A stretch of DNA of 7,873 nucleotides from Methanobacteriota archaeon (GCA_023457135.1 JAEWMO010000008.1:1-7873), one strand, 5' to 3'; counted from the first letter of the stretch, positions 1 through 5,820 are shown. The notes: generated by a model from the letters alone, not told the origin. A program made the numbers and translations.

Positions 1-240
1 GAGCCGGTCGCCGCACCCGATCCCGAGATCCCCGTGCGTTGCAAGCTCGTCGAACGTCATGCTGCCGTCGTAGGTGCCCTGCAGGAGCGCGTCGATCGTC
101 GAGACCTGGAAGAGCGTATCTCTCTCACCCGCGCCGCCGGAGCCCGCGAGCAGGGGCGCGGCCGCAAGGGCAACACCGGCGCCGATGAGAAGGAAGGCGG
201 CGGCAATTACAGCGTAGTGAAGCACCCTGCTTTCAGCCAT
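1..240 (-). CDS. Alpha-acetolactate decarboxylase, N-terminal part, with export signal (cut by window edge)
   Basis: Acetolactate decarboxylase converts 2-acetolactate to acetoin and CO2. Only the first 80 codons are here; the rest lies beyond position 1. I translated the minus strand from the ATG at 240-238. Residues 1-8 are a short polar N-terminus (MAESRVLH), residues 9-27 are a hydrophobic stretch rich in Ala/Leu/Ile/Val, and then a small-residue region leads into the mature start. Residues 42-75 carry the family's N-terminal hallmark: LFQVSTIDALLQGTYDGSMT, then a Glu-Leu pair, then HGDLGIG. The hydrophobic segment suggests a secreted or membrane-anchored enzyme; exported forms are known in some bacteria. 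The zinc-binding histidines and catalytic Arg lie outside the window. A GAGGGG ribosome binding site at 243-248 overlaps the stop of the upstream deaminase gene, so the two are probably co-transcribed. The family call is firm; a signal peptide versus a retained anchor is open. Confidence 0.85.
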   Translation of the reverse strand, partial: MAESRVLHYAVIAAAFLLIGAGVALAAAPLLAGSGGAGERDTLFQVSTIDALLQGTYDGSMTFDELATHGDLGIGCGDRL

Positions 241-246
241 GGCCCC

Positions 247-681
247 TCACAGCGCCCCGATATCCTCGTACCAGAGGTCGGGATGCTTCTCGATGAACTC
301 ATGCATCATCGTCTTGCAGACATCGAGGTCCAGGTCGATCACCTCGACGCCGTGGGACTCGAGAAACTCCCGCGCTCCGGGAAAATTCGTCGACTCTCCG
401 GCCACGACCTTCCCGATCCCGAACTGGACGATCGCCCCCGCACAGAGGTAGCAGGGCATCAGCGTCGAGTAGAGCGTACAGTCCGTATAGGAACCGATCC
501 TTCCTGCGTTCCTCAGGCAGTCGATCTCCGCGTGAAGGATAGCGTCGTCGCACTGGACACGGCGGTTCCTTCCCCGCCCGACGATCCGGCCGTTGCGCAC
601 CAGCACCGAGCCGATGGGGATCCCACCCTCCTGCAGGCCGGCTTCCGCCTCCTCAATGGCACACTTCATGAACAGGTCCAT
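247..681 (-). CDS. Cytosine deaminase, fungal (Fcy1) type, zinc-dependent
   Basis: Predicted to hydrolyse cytosine to uracil and ammonia for pyrimidine salvage in the cytoplasm. The 144-residue protein has the cytidine-deaminase-fold zinc site: His50-Ala-Glu52 (ligand and catalytic acid) and Pro76-Cys77-x-x-Cys80. It follows yeast cytosine deaminase closely beyond that: Asn39 where the yeast enzyme contacts the base, a HAEID...NAGR segment, TNFPG after the second zinc motif, and a C-terminus ending WYEDIGAL that matches the yeast WFEDIGE tail, with Trp137 and Asp140 at the substrate-contact positions. That tail separates it from TadA and from guanine deaminases. The ATG at 681-679 is preceded by an AGGGG ribosome binding site at 691-695. 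The decarboxylase gene follows after 6 nt, so this is the first gene of a two-gene unit. Substrate is inferred from residue matches recalled from the yeast enzyme, not tested. Confidence 0.88.
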   Translation of the reverse strand: MDLFMKCAIEEAEAGLQEGGIPIGSVLVRNGRIVGRGRNRRVQCDDAILHAEIDCLRNAGRIGSYTDCTLYSTLMPCYLCAGAIVQFGIGKVVAGESTNFPGAREFLESHGVEVIDLDLDVCKTMMHEFIEKHPDLWYEDIGAL

Positions 682-821
682 ATCTGACGTCCCCTGGAGA
701 ACTAAATGAGTATATAAACGAATCGCAATAGTTCCCCAGATAAAAGAAGTCAGTCCTAGATTATAAACCCATACGGGATAGAGGCGGCAGCACCGGCCTC
801 CCGCAGCAGAGATACGTCCCG
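682..821 (-). promoter_or_regulatory. AT-rich intergenic region with promoter candidates for the deaminase gene
   Basis: This gap is visibly richer in A/T than its surroundings. Read on the minus strand it has two TATA-like boxes: TTTATATA at 718-711 and TTTATAAT at 767-760. The nearer one would start RNA around 688, leaving a leader too short to include the AGGGG site at 691-695. The farther one would start near 738 and include it. Both belong to the deaminase/acetolactate decarboxylase unit, because the gene to the right reads away from the boundary in the same direction. Box placement follows the usual archaeal spacing of about 26 nt; the start sites are inferred. Confidence 0.55.
781..800 (-). 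terminator. Possible 3' hairpin of the HEAT-repeat gene
   Basis: On the minus strand, GAGGC and GCCTC arms lie at the two ends of this 20-nt stretch and can pair about 20 nt after the stop codon of the HEAT-repeat gene. An inner CGG/CCG pairing is an alternative. No T-run follows directly; the nearest T-rich stretch on that strand (CTTCTTTTAT) is at about 741-750. Archaeal termination depends mainly on U-tracts, so this is a weak call. Confidence 0.25.
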
Positions 822-1275
822 TCAGACGCTCGGGATCTCCCGCTCGGTCGGGAGCTCGTCGAGCGCCTGCCGGGCGGCAAGACTGACGTCGCGGTCGGCG
901 TCACCGAGGAGGCGGACCAGGGGTTCCCGGGCCCGGGGGTTGCCTATCCGGCCGAGCGCCCACGCCGCCGTCCGGCGGACCCGGGGTTTTGCGTCGTCGA
1001 GCACCCCGACAAGCGGTTCAACGGCACGGGGGTCGCCGATCTTCCCGAGCGCCCATGCCGCTCCTGCCCGGACCCAGGGGCTCTTATCCTCCAGGCTCCG
1101 TATCAACGGGAGCACGGGCTCGCGGCCGTCGATGAGGCCGAGTGCCTTCGCCGCTTTCCACCGCACATCGACGTAATCGTCGTCCAGGGCCCGGATCAAG
1201 GGCTGCACCGCACGGGAATCACCCATCTCCCCGAGGGCATCGGCGGCCCGCCACCGGTCGTTGAGACTGGCGGAC
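822..1275 (-). repeat. Tandem 93-bp units encoding the HEAT repeats
   Basis: The 31-codon periodicity is also visible in the DNA. Units containing TGGGCGCTCGG (minus strand), followed by an ATCGGCGACCC or ATAGGCAACCC block and CCCCGGGCC-like sequence, recur 93 bp apart at about 950-965 and 1045-1055. Outer units are more diverged. The similarity fits internal duplication of a coding repeat; it is not a mobile or intergenic repeat. Confidence 0.6.
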
Positions 1276-1364
1276 TCGAGCATGGCGAGGTACCGGTGAA
1301 GTCTCGTCTCCCTGCTGAGACCTCCGGCCCCTCCTTCCGGTACCGACGAACCCCTTCCTGCCAT
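822..1364 (-). CDS. HEAT-repeat protein, five tandem 31-residue units
   Basis: A small alpha-helical repeat protein of the PBS-lyase/EZ-HEAT type. Such proteins usually act as scaffolds for other proteins; no enzymatic motif is visible and the partner is unknown. With the start used here (180 residues), the repeat core falls at exact 31-residue spacing: ALG at 43-45, 74-76, 105-107 and 136-138, then a degenerate ALD at 167-169. Each unit has the pattern VR..AA.ALG.IGDPRAV.PL...L.D. The third and fourth units are nearly identical, both with AAWALG. Residues 1-30 are a Gly/Ser-rich lead. I chose the ATG at 1364-1362 because AGGTG sits 4 nt upstream (1373-1369) and a TATA-like CTTATA at 1403-1398 would start RNA near 1375. 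An in-frame ATG at 1382 would add 6 residues but has no ribosome binding site and would lie upstream of that start. The gene diverges from an unrecognised gene on the other strand, which gives no functional hint. Confidence 0.85.
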   Translation of the reverse strand: MAGRGSSVPEGGAGGLSRETRLHRYLAMLESASLNDRWRAADALGEMGDSRAVQPLIRALDDDYVDVRWKAAKALGLIDGREPVLPLIRSLEDKSPWVRAGAAWALGKIGDPRAVEPLVGVLDDAKPRVRRTAAWALGRIGNPRAREPLVRLLGDADRDVSLAARQALDELPTEREIPSV

Positions 1365-1396
1365 AGGCCACCTTCGGTCCATCTTGGGCCGCCGGG

Positions 1397-1410
1397 GTAT
1401 AAGGTTTTGC
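1397..1410. promoter_or_regulatory. Shared TATA-like box between divergent genes
   Basis: The sequence GGTATAAGGTTTT reads TATAAG at 1398-1403 on the plus strand and CTTATA on the minus strand. At archaeal spacing it would start minus-strand RNA near 1375 (11 nt before the HEAT-gene ATG at 1364) and plus-strand RNA near 1426. It is the only A/T-rich box between the two genes that fits both, so one element may serve both directions. Start sites are inferred. Confidence 0.45.
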
Positions 1411-1470
1411 CCCGGTGGCGAGATGCCTCCGGGAGGTGCATTTTTCTACTTTCCCTGCCTTCACCATAGT

Positions 1471-1896
1471 ATGGAGACTCCGACCGGTATACCGGAGGGA
1501 AGGGCATTTCCGCCGGACCTGGAACGCCTCGGCATCGCTCCCGGGACGAAGATCGATATCAGGGAGCTCAATAAACTGGGAAGACGCCACAACTTCCATG
1601 TCTACCTCTACTTCGAGGAAGACCTGGCCAGGGATTCCACGCTCCGGGAGGACCTGCAGGAGTACGAGGACGTCCCGGATCTCGAGCGCCCGTTCATCAG
1701 GCTGGATGCGTTTCTCCAGTTTGCCACCGAGTCGGACCCGCTCTTCACCCGCCGCTTAGACGAGCTCCCGCTCGTCGTGGAGGTCGTTGCCTACGGGGAG
1801 ATCAGGGTGAGGGAGGGAGACCCCGTGCCCTACGTCAAAGGAGTGATGCCGTTCCTTGACGAGCTCACGATGGAGGATACGCCGGAAGCCTCCTGA
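1471..1896 (+). CDS. Unrecognised acidic protein, 141 residues
   Basis: I do not recognise this family. The protein is soluble-looking, acidic, has no cysteine, no signal peptide and no membrane segment. Visible features are a strongly charged N-terminal half (PPDLERLGIAPGTKIDIREL, then a basic LGRR turn), a beta-like HVYLYF stretch, an acidic helix-like segment around DLQEYEDVPDLE, and a second beta-like LPLVVEVVAY stretch; the C-terminus is again acidic. I start at the ATG at 1471, the last Met before the patterned part. A strong GGGAGGTG lies at 1431-1438, too far (32 nt) to serve it, and no start codon lies at a good distance from that site. The frame is open upstream, including an ATG at 1423, which could be a leaderless start. 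It converges with nadC (22-nt gap) and diverges from the HEAT-repeat gene. Codon use matches its neighbours. Confidence 0.7.
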   Translation: METPTGIPEGRAFPPDLERLGIAPGTKIDIRELNKLGRRHNFHVYLYFEEDLARDSTLREDLQEYEDVPDLERPFIRLDAFLQFATESDPLFTRRLDELPLVVEVVAYGEIRVREGDPVPYVKGVMPFLDELTMEDTPEAS

Positions 1897-1918
1897 TCCC
1901 GTTCTTTTTCGGCGGCGG
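1897..1918 (+). terminator. T-rich 3' end of the unrecognised gene, in the convergent gap with nadC
   Basis: A GTTCTTTTTC stretch (T5 at 1905-1909) begins 5 nt after the stop of the plus-strand gene and fits an archaeal U-tract terminator. On the minus strand the same 22 nt is A-rich, so nadC has no matching terminator here and its transcript may run into the opposing gene. Confidence 0.4.
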
Positions 1919-2773
1919 TCACGGAATCCGGACCGTTCCCGCCCCTTTCAAAATATCCAGGCTCACGTCGAAGTTCCTGACCGTATGGGTGAGCGCGCCC
2001 ATGCTGATGATATCGATCCCGGTTGCGGCGTATCCGGCCAGATCGCCGGCAGCGACGCCCCCCGATACCTCGAGGGTCACCCGCTCCCGGAGGCCCCGCC
2101 CGGCGAGTGCCCGGACCGTCCCTGAGACCGCATCCACCGTCATGTTGTCGAGCAGGATGATATCGGCCCCGGCGCCTGCGGCCGTGACCGCGTCCTCCGC
2201 CGTCTCGACCTCCACCTCGACCGTCCGGTAGAGGCTCTCGCTCTTCGCCCTCCGGACGGCCTCCGGGAGGGGCACCAGCGCGAGGTGGTTGTCCTTGATC
2301 AGGACCATGTCCGAGAGGGAGTAGCGGTGCGGATCGCCCCCGCCGAGCACCACCGCCTTCTTGTCGAGCCTCCGGAGTCCGGGGGCGGTCTTCCTGGTGG
2401 CGGCGACCCGCACTTCCGGCGAGGCAGCCCGGACGGCGTCGACTGCCTCCCGGGTCCGGGTCGCGATCCCGCTCATCCGCCCGATGATATTGAGCGCCGT
2501 CCGCTCCACCAGGAGGACAGACCTCGCCGGCCCGTCGAGTTCGAGGAGGGTCTCCCCCGGCGCGACCGGTCGGCCGTCGACGGTATGCTCGCGAACCGTG
2601 ACCCCGAAGTGCTCAAAGAGCCTCCGTGCCTCTTCAAGGCCCGCGATGACCCCCCGGTCCTTCGCCCGGATCACCGCCCGGCAGGCGATATCGGGGACGA
2701 CCGATTCTGTAGTGACGTCCCCCCACGGTGCATCTTCCCGGATGAACCGGAGCAGGTCCTCGAGCGGGATCAT
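1919..2773 (-). CDS. nadC: Quinolinate phosphoribosyltransferase (nicotinate-nucleotide pyrophosphorylase, carboxylating)
   Basis: Converts quinolinate and PRPP to nicotinate mononucleotide, CO2 and pyrophosphate, the third step of de novo NAD synthesis. The 284-residue length is normal for the family. Visible in order: an N-terminal open-face domain with the EDAPWGDVTTE segment (13-23); the barrel entry ERTALNIIGRMSGIAT (90-105); ATRKTAPGLR (125-134) with Arg127 and Lys128; GGGDPHRYSLSDMVLIKDNH (144-163) with His149, Arg150 and Lys160; an EVEVE strand; a LLDNM loop; an EVSGGV loop; and a phosphate-binding ISMGALTHT near the C-terminus. These cover the substrate- and PRPP-binding residues known for the family. 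ModD is a close paralogue, but the position 6 nt after nadA settles the role. Last gene of the nadX-nadA-nadC operon. The ATG at 2773-2771 has only a weak purine-rich site, overlapping the end of nadA. Confidence 0.96.
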   Translation of the reverse strand: MIPLEDLLRFIREDAPWGDVTTESVVPDIACRAVIRAKDRGVIAGLEEARRLFEHFGVTVREHTVDGRPVAPGETLLELDGPARSVLLVERTALNIIGRMSGIATRTREAVDAVRAASPEVRVAATRKTAPGLRRLDKKAVVLGGGDPHRYSLSDMVLIKDNHLALVPLPEAVRRAKSESLYRTVEVEVETAEDAVTAAGAGADIILLDNMTVDAVSGTVRALAGRGLRERVTLEVSGGVAAGDLAGYAATGIDIISMGALTHTVRNFDVSLDILKGAGTVRIP

Positions 2774-2779
2774 ATGCGC

Positions 2780-3673
2780 TCACGCTCCGACGGCGAGCAT
2801 CCGCTCGATGGCCCGCCGGGCCCGGTCCATGATATCGCCGGGGAGGACGACCTCGTGCTCCCCGGACTCGAGCGCCCGCCGGAGGTCGGCGAGGGAGATC
2901 TTCTTCATGTCGGCACAGACCGCTTCGGGCTTCTCGTAAAAGACCCGCCCGGGGTAGAGCACCCGGAGGCGGGAGACCATATCCCGCTCGGTGAAGACCG
3001 ACCAGGGCTCGTCGCCGGCGGCGGCATTCCGGACCATGCCCCCCGTGGAGGCGATCACGTCGGCCTGTTGCTGGACTTGGGGCGGGCACTCGGGGTGGCA
3101 GACGATCCTGCCGCCCATCGCTCTGGCCGCCTCGACGTCGGCGAGGGTGAACCCGGCGTGGACGTAGCAGTGGCCGCCGGGCGGCACCGGGATGATCGTC
3201 TTTTCGGGCAGCTGCCGCTGGACGTATGCGGCGAGGTTCGCGTCGGGTCCGAAGAGGATCGTCTCCTCCGGGAGCGACGCGACGACGCTGACCGCGTTTG
3301 CGGAGGTGCAGGTGATGTCGGCGAGCGCCTTGCTCTCTGCCGTACTGTTGACGTAGACCACCACAGCCGCACCAGGATACCGCGCCCGTGCCTCCCGGAT
3401 CAGGTCCGGGGTCAGGAAGTCGGCGAGGGGACAGCCCGCGTCCTCCACCGGGATGACCACCTTCCGCTCCGGGTTGAGGATCTTTGCCGTCTCGGCCATG
3501 AACCGGACGCCGCAGACGACGATCAGGTCCGCCCGGCTCTCTTTCGCTTTCACCGCGAGTTCGAGGCTGTCGCCCACCACGTCGGCGAGCGCCTGGATCT
3601 CCGGGGGCTGGTAATTATGCGCCATGATGACGGCGTTATTTTTGGTTTTGAGCGCACGAATCTCCTCTTCCAT
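2780..3673 (-). CDS. nadA: Quinolinate synthase, [4Fe-4S] enzyme
   Basis: Condenses iminoaspartate with dihydroxyacetone phosphate to quinolinate, the second step of de novo NAD synthesis, in the cytoplasm. The 297-residue protein shows the triplicated NadA fold motifs: AHNYQPPE (18-25), GDSLELA (34-40), CGVRFMAETA (54-63), CTSANAV (122-128), FGPDANLA (141-148), CHPECPPQV (192-200), STGGM (209-213) and VCADMKK (252-258). The three cluster ligands of the family correspond to Cys81, Cys196 and Cys253, and all are present. The iminoaspartate would come from aspartate dehydrogenase, encoded just upstream with a 2-nt gap; no aspartate oxidase (nadB) gene is seen, as expected for an oxygen-sensitive anaerobe. 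The ATG at 3673-3671 is preceded by a GGTGGTGGGG stretch inside the end of nadX, which can serve as ribosome binding site. Confidence 0.97.
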   Translation of the reverse strand: MEEEIRALKTKNNAVIMAHNYQPPEIQALADVVGDSLELAVKAKESRADLIVVCGVRFMAETAKILNPERKVVIPVEDAGCPLADFLTPDLIREARARYPGAAVVVYVNSTAESKALADITCTSANAVSVVASLPEETILFGPDANLAAYVQRQLPEKTIIPVPPGGHCYVHAGFTLADVEAARAMGGRIVCHPECPPQVQQQADVIASTGGMVRNAAAGDEPWSVFTERDMVSRLRVLYPGRVFYEKPEAVCADMKKISLADLRRALESGEHEVVLPGDIMDRARRAIERMLAVGA

Positions 3674-3675
3674 TG

Positions 3676-4434
3676 CTACGTCCCCACCACCAGAGGGTTC
3701 TCGAGGTTCTTTAAGAGCGTCAGGATCGAGAGGGCGGCCATGTAACTTGTCGCGGGGTTCTCCGGGCTCGGGACGTTCCTGACCCTGACGTATATATCCC
3801 CGAAATCGCCCTCGACAAATATCTCATGGATGTTCCTCTCCGCGGCAGGGTCGACCCAGAGTTCCACGTCGGCATCCCTGCCGGCAGCGAGCCCCAGCGC
3901 TACCGCAACGTTGATGTTCTTCGGGTATTGCTTTATACAATCGTGCGCCAGCCCCTTAAATATCTCCGTCCGCTCCGCGACGGGGAGGCCGAGCGACGCG
4001 GGGGGTTTTGTCGTCCGGAGGAGGAGTTTTGTCGGCGGCGAGACCTGCCCGATCTTGAGGTTGTCAAGCCCGATGATGGCGCCGCTCGGGATCCGGATCT
4101 TCTTTCCCGCTTCGCGAGCGACATCGACGAGGTGGTCGCGGAACTCCACGTCCGCGAGTGCTCCCCCGGAGAGGACGATGATGTCCCTCCCTGCCCGGAG
4201 GACTGCCTCCCCGTAGCGCCGGACGGCATCGACGGAGGCGGCTTCCACGACGATCGAGAAGTCCTCGCGCAGGAAGGCGTCGAAGTCCGTATAGGGCCGG
4301 GCGTGGCAGAGCGCCGCGAGTTCCTCCGCCCGGCCGGGGATAATATCGAAGACCGCAACAATCCGGATGCTTTCGGCGTGGGCGGCGATAATATGCCCGA
4401 CGTTGCCGCATCCCAGCAACCCTATTTTAATCAT
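3676..4434 (-). CDS. nadX: L-aspartate dehydrogenase, NAD(P)-dependent
   Basis: Oxidises L-aspartate to iminoaspartate, which NadA uses directly; it replaces the flavoenzyme NadB found in many bacteria. The 252-residue protein has an N-terminal Rossmann fold with the dinucleotide loop GCGNVG (8-13), an acidic Asp30 at the end of the second strand, EAAS (64-67), the family block SGGALAD (89-95), PSGAIIGLDNL (116-126), YPKNINVAVAL (170-180), the conserved His203 region (the position proposed as catalytic in the archaeal enzyme), and the C-terminal NPATSYMAALS (226-236). Asp30 suggests preference for NAD over NADP, which is an inference. First gene of the nad operon. The ATG at 4434-4432 lies only a few nt after the transcription start predicted from the TATA-like box, so translation is probably leaderless; no ribosome binding site precedes it. 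Confidence 0.95.
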   Translation of the reverse strand: MIKIGLLGCGNVGHIIAAHAESIRIVAVFDIIPGRAEELAALCHARPYTDFDAFLREDFSIVVEAASVDAVRRYGEAVLRAGRDIIVLSGGALADVEFRDHLVDVAREAGKKIRIPSGAIIGLDNLKIGQVSPPTKLLLRTTKPPASLGLPVAERTEIFKGLAHDCIKQYPKNINVAVALGLAAGRDADVELWVDPAAERNIHEIFVEGDFGDIYVRVRNVPSPENPATSYMAALSILTLLKNLENPLVVGT

Positions 4435-4461
4435 TGAATAGAGAAGTTGTAATATCAGCGG

Positions 4462-4470
4462 TTAAGTATT
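4462..4470. promoter_or_regulatory. TATA-like box of the nad operon (minus), possibly also used in the plus direction
   Basis: On the minus strand this reads AATACTTAA, an archaeal TATA-like element centred near 4466. It would start RNA around 4440, about 5 nt before the nadX ATG, which fits the lack of a ribosome binding site there. Read on the plus strand (TTAAGTATT) it could also start RNA near 4492 for the methylthiotransferase gene. Start sites are inferred from spacing only. Confidence 0.5.
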
Positions 4471-4483
4471 GTGCTCCGCACAA
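4469..4483. promoter_or_regulatory. 15-bp inverted repeat, candidate operator
   Basis: A perfect interrupted palindrome, TTGTGC-TCC-GCACAA, with 6-bp arms and a 3-bp spacer. It touches the upstream edge of the TATA-like box of the nad operon, where the TFB-recognition element would be. For plus-strand transcription it would lie between the box and the start. Both placements suit a transcription-factor site. There is no T-run on the nadX side and it precedes both genes, so it is not a terminator. I do not recognise the motif as a known NAD-regulator site. Confidence 0.4.
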
Positions 4484-4562
4484 AACCGGCCGGAAGAGAG
4501 ACAAATCATCCTTCGAAGACGGGGGAGACCCGGCCGCCGACCGCGCGCAGGGAGCCGAACCT

Positions 4563-5777
4563 ATGACCCTTGAAGACCTGCGGGGAAGAGCGATCTACAT
4601 CGAGAGTTACGGGTGCACCTACAACCACGCCGACACCCGGAGACTTGAAGCGATACTGGAGGGGCTCGGCTGCACGCTGACCGGGCCGGACGAGGCGGAT
4701 GCCGTGATCGTCAACACCTGCACGGTGATCGAGGCAACGGAGCGGAAGATGCTCCGGCGGCTTGCGGCCTTCGCCGGCCGGGACCTCTACGTGACCGGGT
4801 GCATGCCGCTCGTCCAGATGGAGAGGATCCGATCGGTCTGCACGCCGCAGGTCATCCACCCCGACGAGATCCGCGAGCGCTCGGGCACCGTCGGCACCCC
4901 CGGAGCGGGAGCGATCGGCGTGGTGCAGGTGGCGAGCGGGTGCGTCGGCAGGTGCAGTTACTGCATCACCCGGCTCGCACGGGGGAGGCTTGTGAGCGCA
5001 TCGACCGAAGAGATCCTCGACGCCGTCCGGCGCCTTGCGGCATCGGGCGCCTGCGAGATCCAGCTGACCGGGCAGGACGTGGCCGCCTGGGGGCTCGACC
5101 GGGGCGAGTCGCTCCCGGACCTCCTGCAGGCGGTAGCAAGGGTCCCCGGCCGGTTCGCCGTCAGGATCGGGATGATGCACCCCGCCTCGGTGCTCGGGAT
5201 CCTCGAGCCCCTCATCGAGGCCTACGAGAGCAAGAAGGTCTTCCGGTTCCTCCACCTTCCCGTCCAGTCGGGCTCCGATACCGTTCTCGAGCGGATGCAG
5301 CGTGGCTACACTGCCGCTGACGTCATCCGGATCGTCGATGCGTTCCGGGAGCGCTACCCGGAGATGATGATCTCCTCCGACTTCATCACCGGGTTTCCTG
5401 GGGAGACCGAGGAGGAGTTCCGTGAGACGCTTGACCTCCTCGACCGGGCTGCGTTCGTGAAGGTGAACATCACCCGCTACTCCCGGCGGCCGGGGACGGT
5501 CGCCGCGGGCTTCAAAAACCTTCCCGAGCGGATACGGAAGGACCGGTCACGGGCGCTGCTCGCCGCGGCAAACCGGATCTACGACCGCTACAACGAGCAG
5601 TGGATCGGGAAGGAGACGCCGGTCGTCGCAACCGAGAAGACCATCCCCGGCTCGACCGTCTGCCGCAACCCCTGCTACCTCAACGTCGTCATCAAGGAGG
5701 ATCTGCCGTTCGGGTTCTCTGGGAAGGCGGTGATCACGGGGAACCGGCGGCACTACGTCACCGGCGAGAGAGTTTAG
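4563..5777 (+). CDS. tRNA N6-threonylcarbamoyladenosine (t6A37) methylthiotransferase, archaeal e-MtaB type
   Basis: A radical-SAM enzyme that adds a methylthio group to t6A at position 37 of ANN-decoding tRNAs, giving ms2t6A and strengthening codon reading. With the start used here (404 residues) the domains are: an N-terminal methylthiotransferase domain with cluster ligands Cys18 (ESYGC), Cys53 (VNTC) and Cys80 (VTGC); the radical-SAM core with Cys127, Cys131 and Cys134 (CVGRCSYC); a Q-TGQD strand; HLPVQSGSD and GFPGETEEEF motifs; and a C-terminal TRAM-like RNA-binding domain after about residue 345. Overall layout matches the archaeal/eukaryotic CDKAL1 group and not MiaB. I chose the ATG at 4563 because AGGGAG lies 9 nt upstream and the family motif starts just after it. 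The frame stays open up to a TTG at 4434, but those 43 codons do not resemble the family. It is divergent from nadX. Confidence 0.93.
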   Translation: MTLEDLRGRAIYIESYGCTYNHADTRRLEAILEGLGCTLTGPDEADAVIVNTCTVIEATERKMLRRLAAFAGRDLYVTGCMPLVQMERIRSVCTPQVIHPDEIRERSGTVGTPGAGAIGVVQVASGCVGRCSYCITRLARGRLVSASTEEILDAVRRLAASGACEIQLTGQDVAAWGLDRGESLPDLLQAVARVPGRFAVRIGMMHPASVLGILEPLIEAYESKKVFRFLHLPVQSGSDTVLERMQRGYTAADVIRIVDAFRERYPEMMISSDFITGFPGETEEEFRETLDLLDRAAFVKVNITRYSRRPGTVAAGFKNLPERIRKDRSRALLAAANRIYDRYNEQWIGKETPVVATEKTIPGSTVCRNPCYLNVVIKEDLPFGFSGKAVITGNRRHYVTGERV

Positions 5778-5820
5778 CCCGACCGAAAATTTTTCATCAG
5801 AGAAGGCATACTCTTCTGCC
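5778..5820 (+). promoter_or_regulatory. Short promoter region of the metalloregulator gene
   Basis: The gap holds CCGAAAATTTTTC at 5783-5795, which can act both as a T-tract 3' end for the methylthiotransferase gene and as a TATA-like element centred near 5791. The implied RNA start, around 5817, would make the regulator mRNA nearly leaderless, fitting the lack of a well-placed ribosome binding site (only AAGG at 5803-5806). AGAAG (5801-5805) and CTTCT (5813-5817) form a short inverted repeat around a 7-bp spacer, lying over the predicted start; it may be an autoregulatory site. Confidence 0.35.

Noticed and set aside
247..681. tRNA adenosine deaminase (TadA) as identity of the deaminase
   Set aside because: The zinc motifs are shared, but the HAEID...NAGR segment, TNFPG and the WYEDIGAL tail match fungal cytosine deaminase.
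1919..2773. ModD (molybdenum-associated paralogue) as identity of the nadC product
   Set aside because: The gene lies directly behind nadX and nadA, and no molybdate transport genes are nearby.
2285..3745. A 486-codon open frame on the plus strand across nadC, nadA and the end of nadX
   Set aside because: It is antisense to three genes with full family motifs. Its composition (many Arg, Pro, Gly, Asp, His) is the usual shadow in GC-rich DNA, and it has no recognisable domain.
4469..4483. The 15-bp palindrome as a terminator hairpin
   Set aside because: It lies in a divergent gap upstream of both genes and touches a TATA-like box, so it ends neither transcript.
4434..4562. N-terminal extension of the methylthiotransferase from a TTG at 4434
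   Set aside because: The 43 extra codons cross the shared promoter and palindrome and do not resemble the family; the ATG at 4563 has a proper ribosome binding site and lies just before the first conserved motif.
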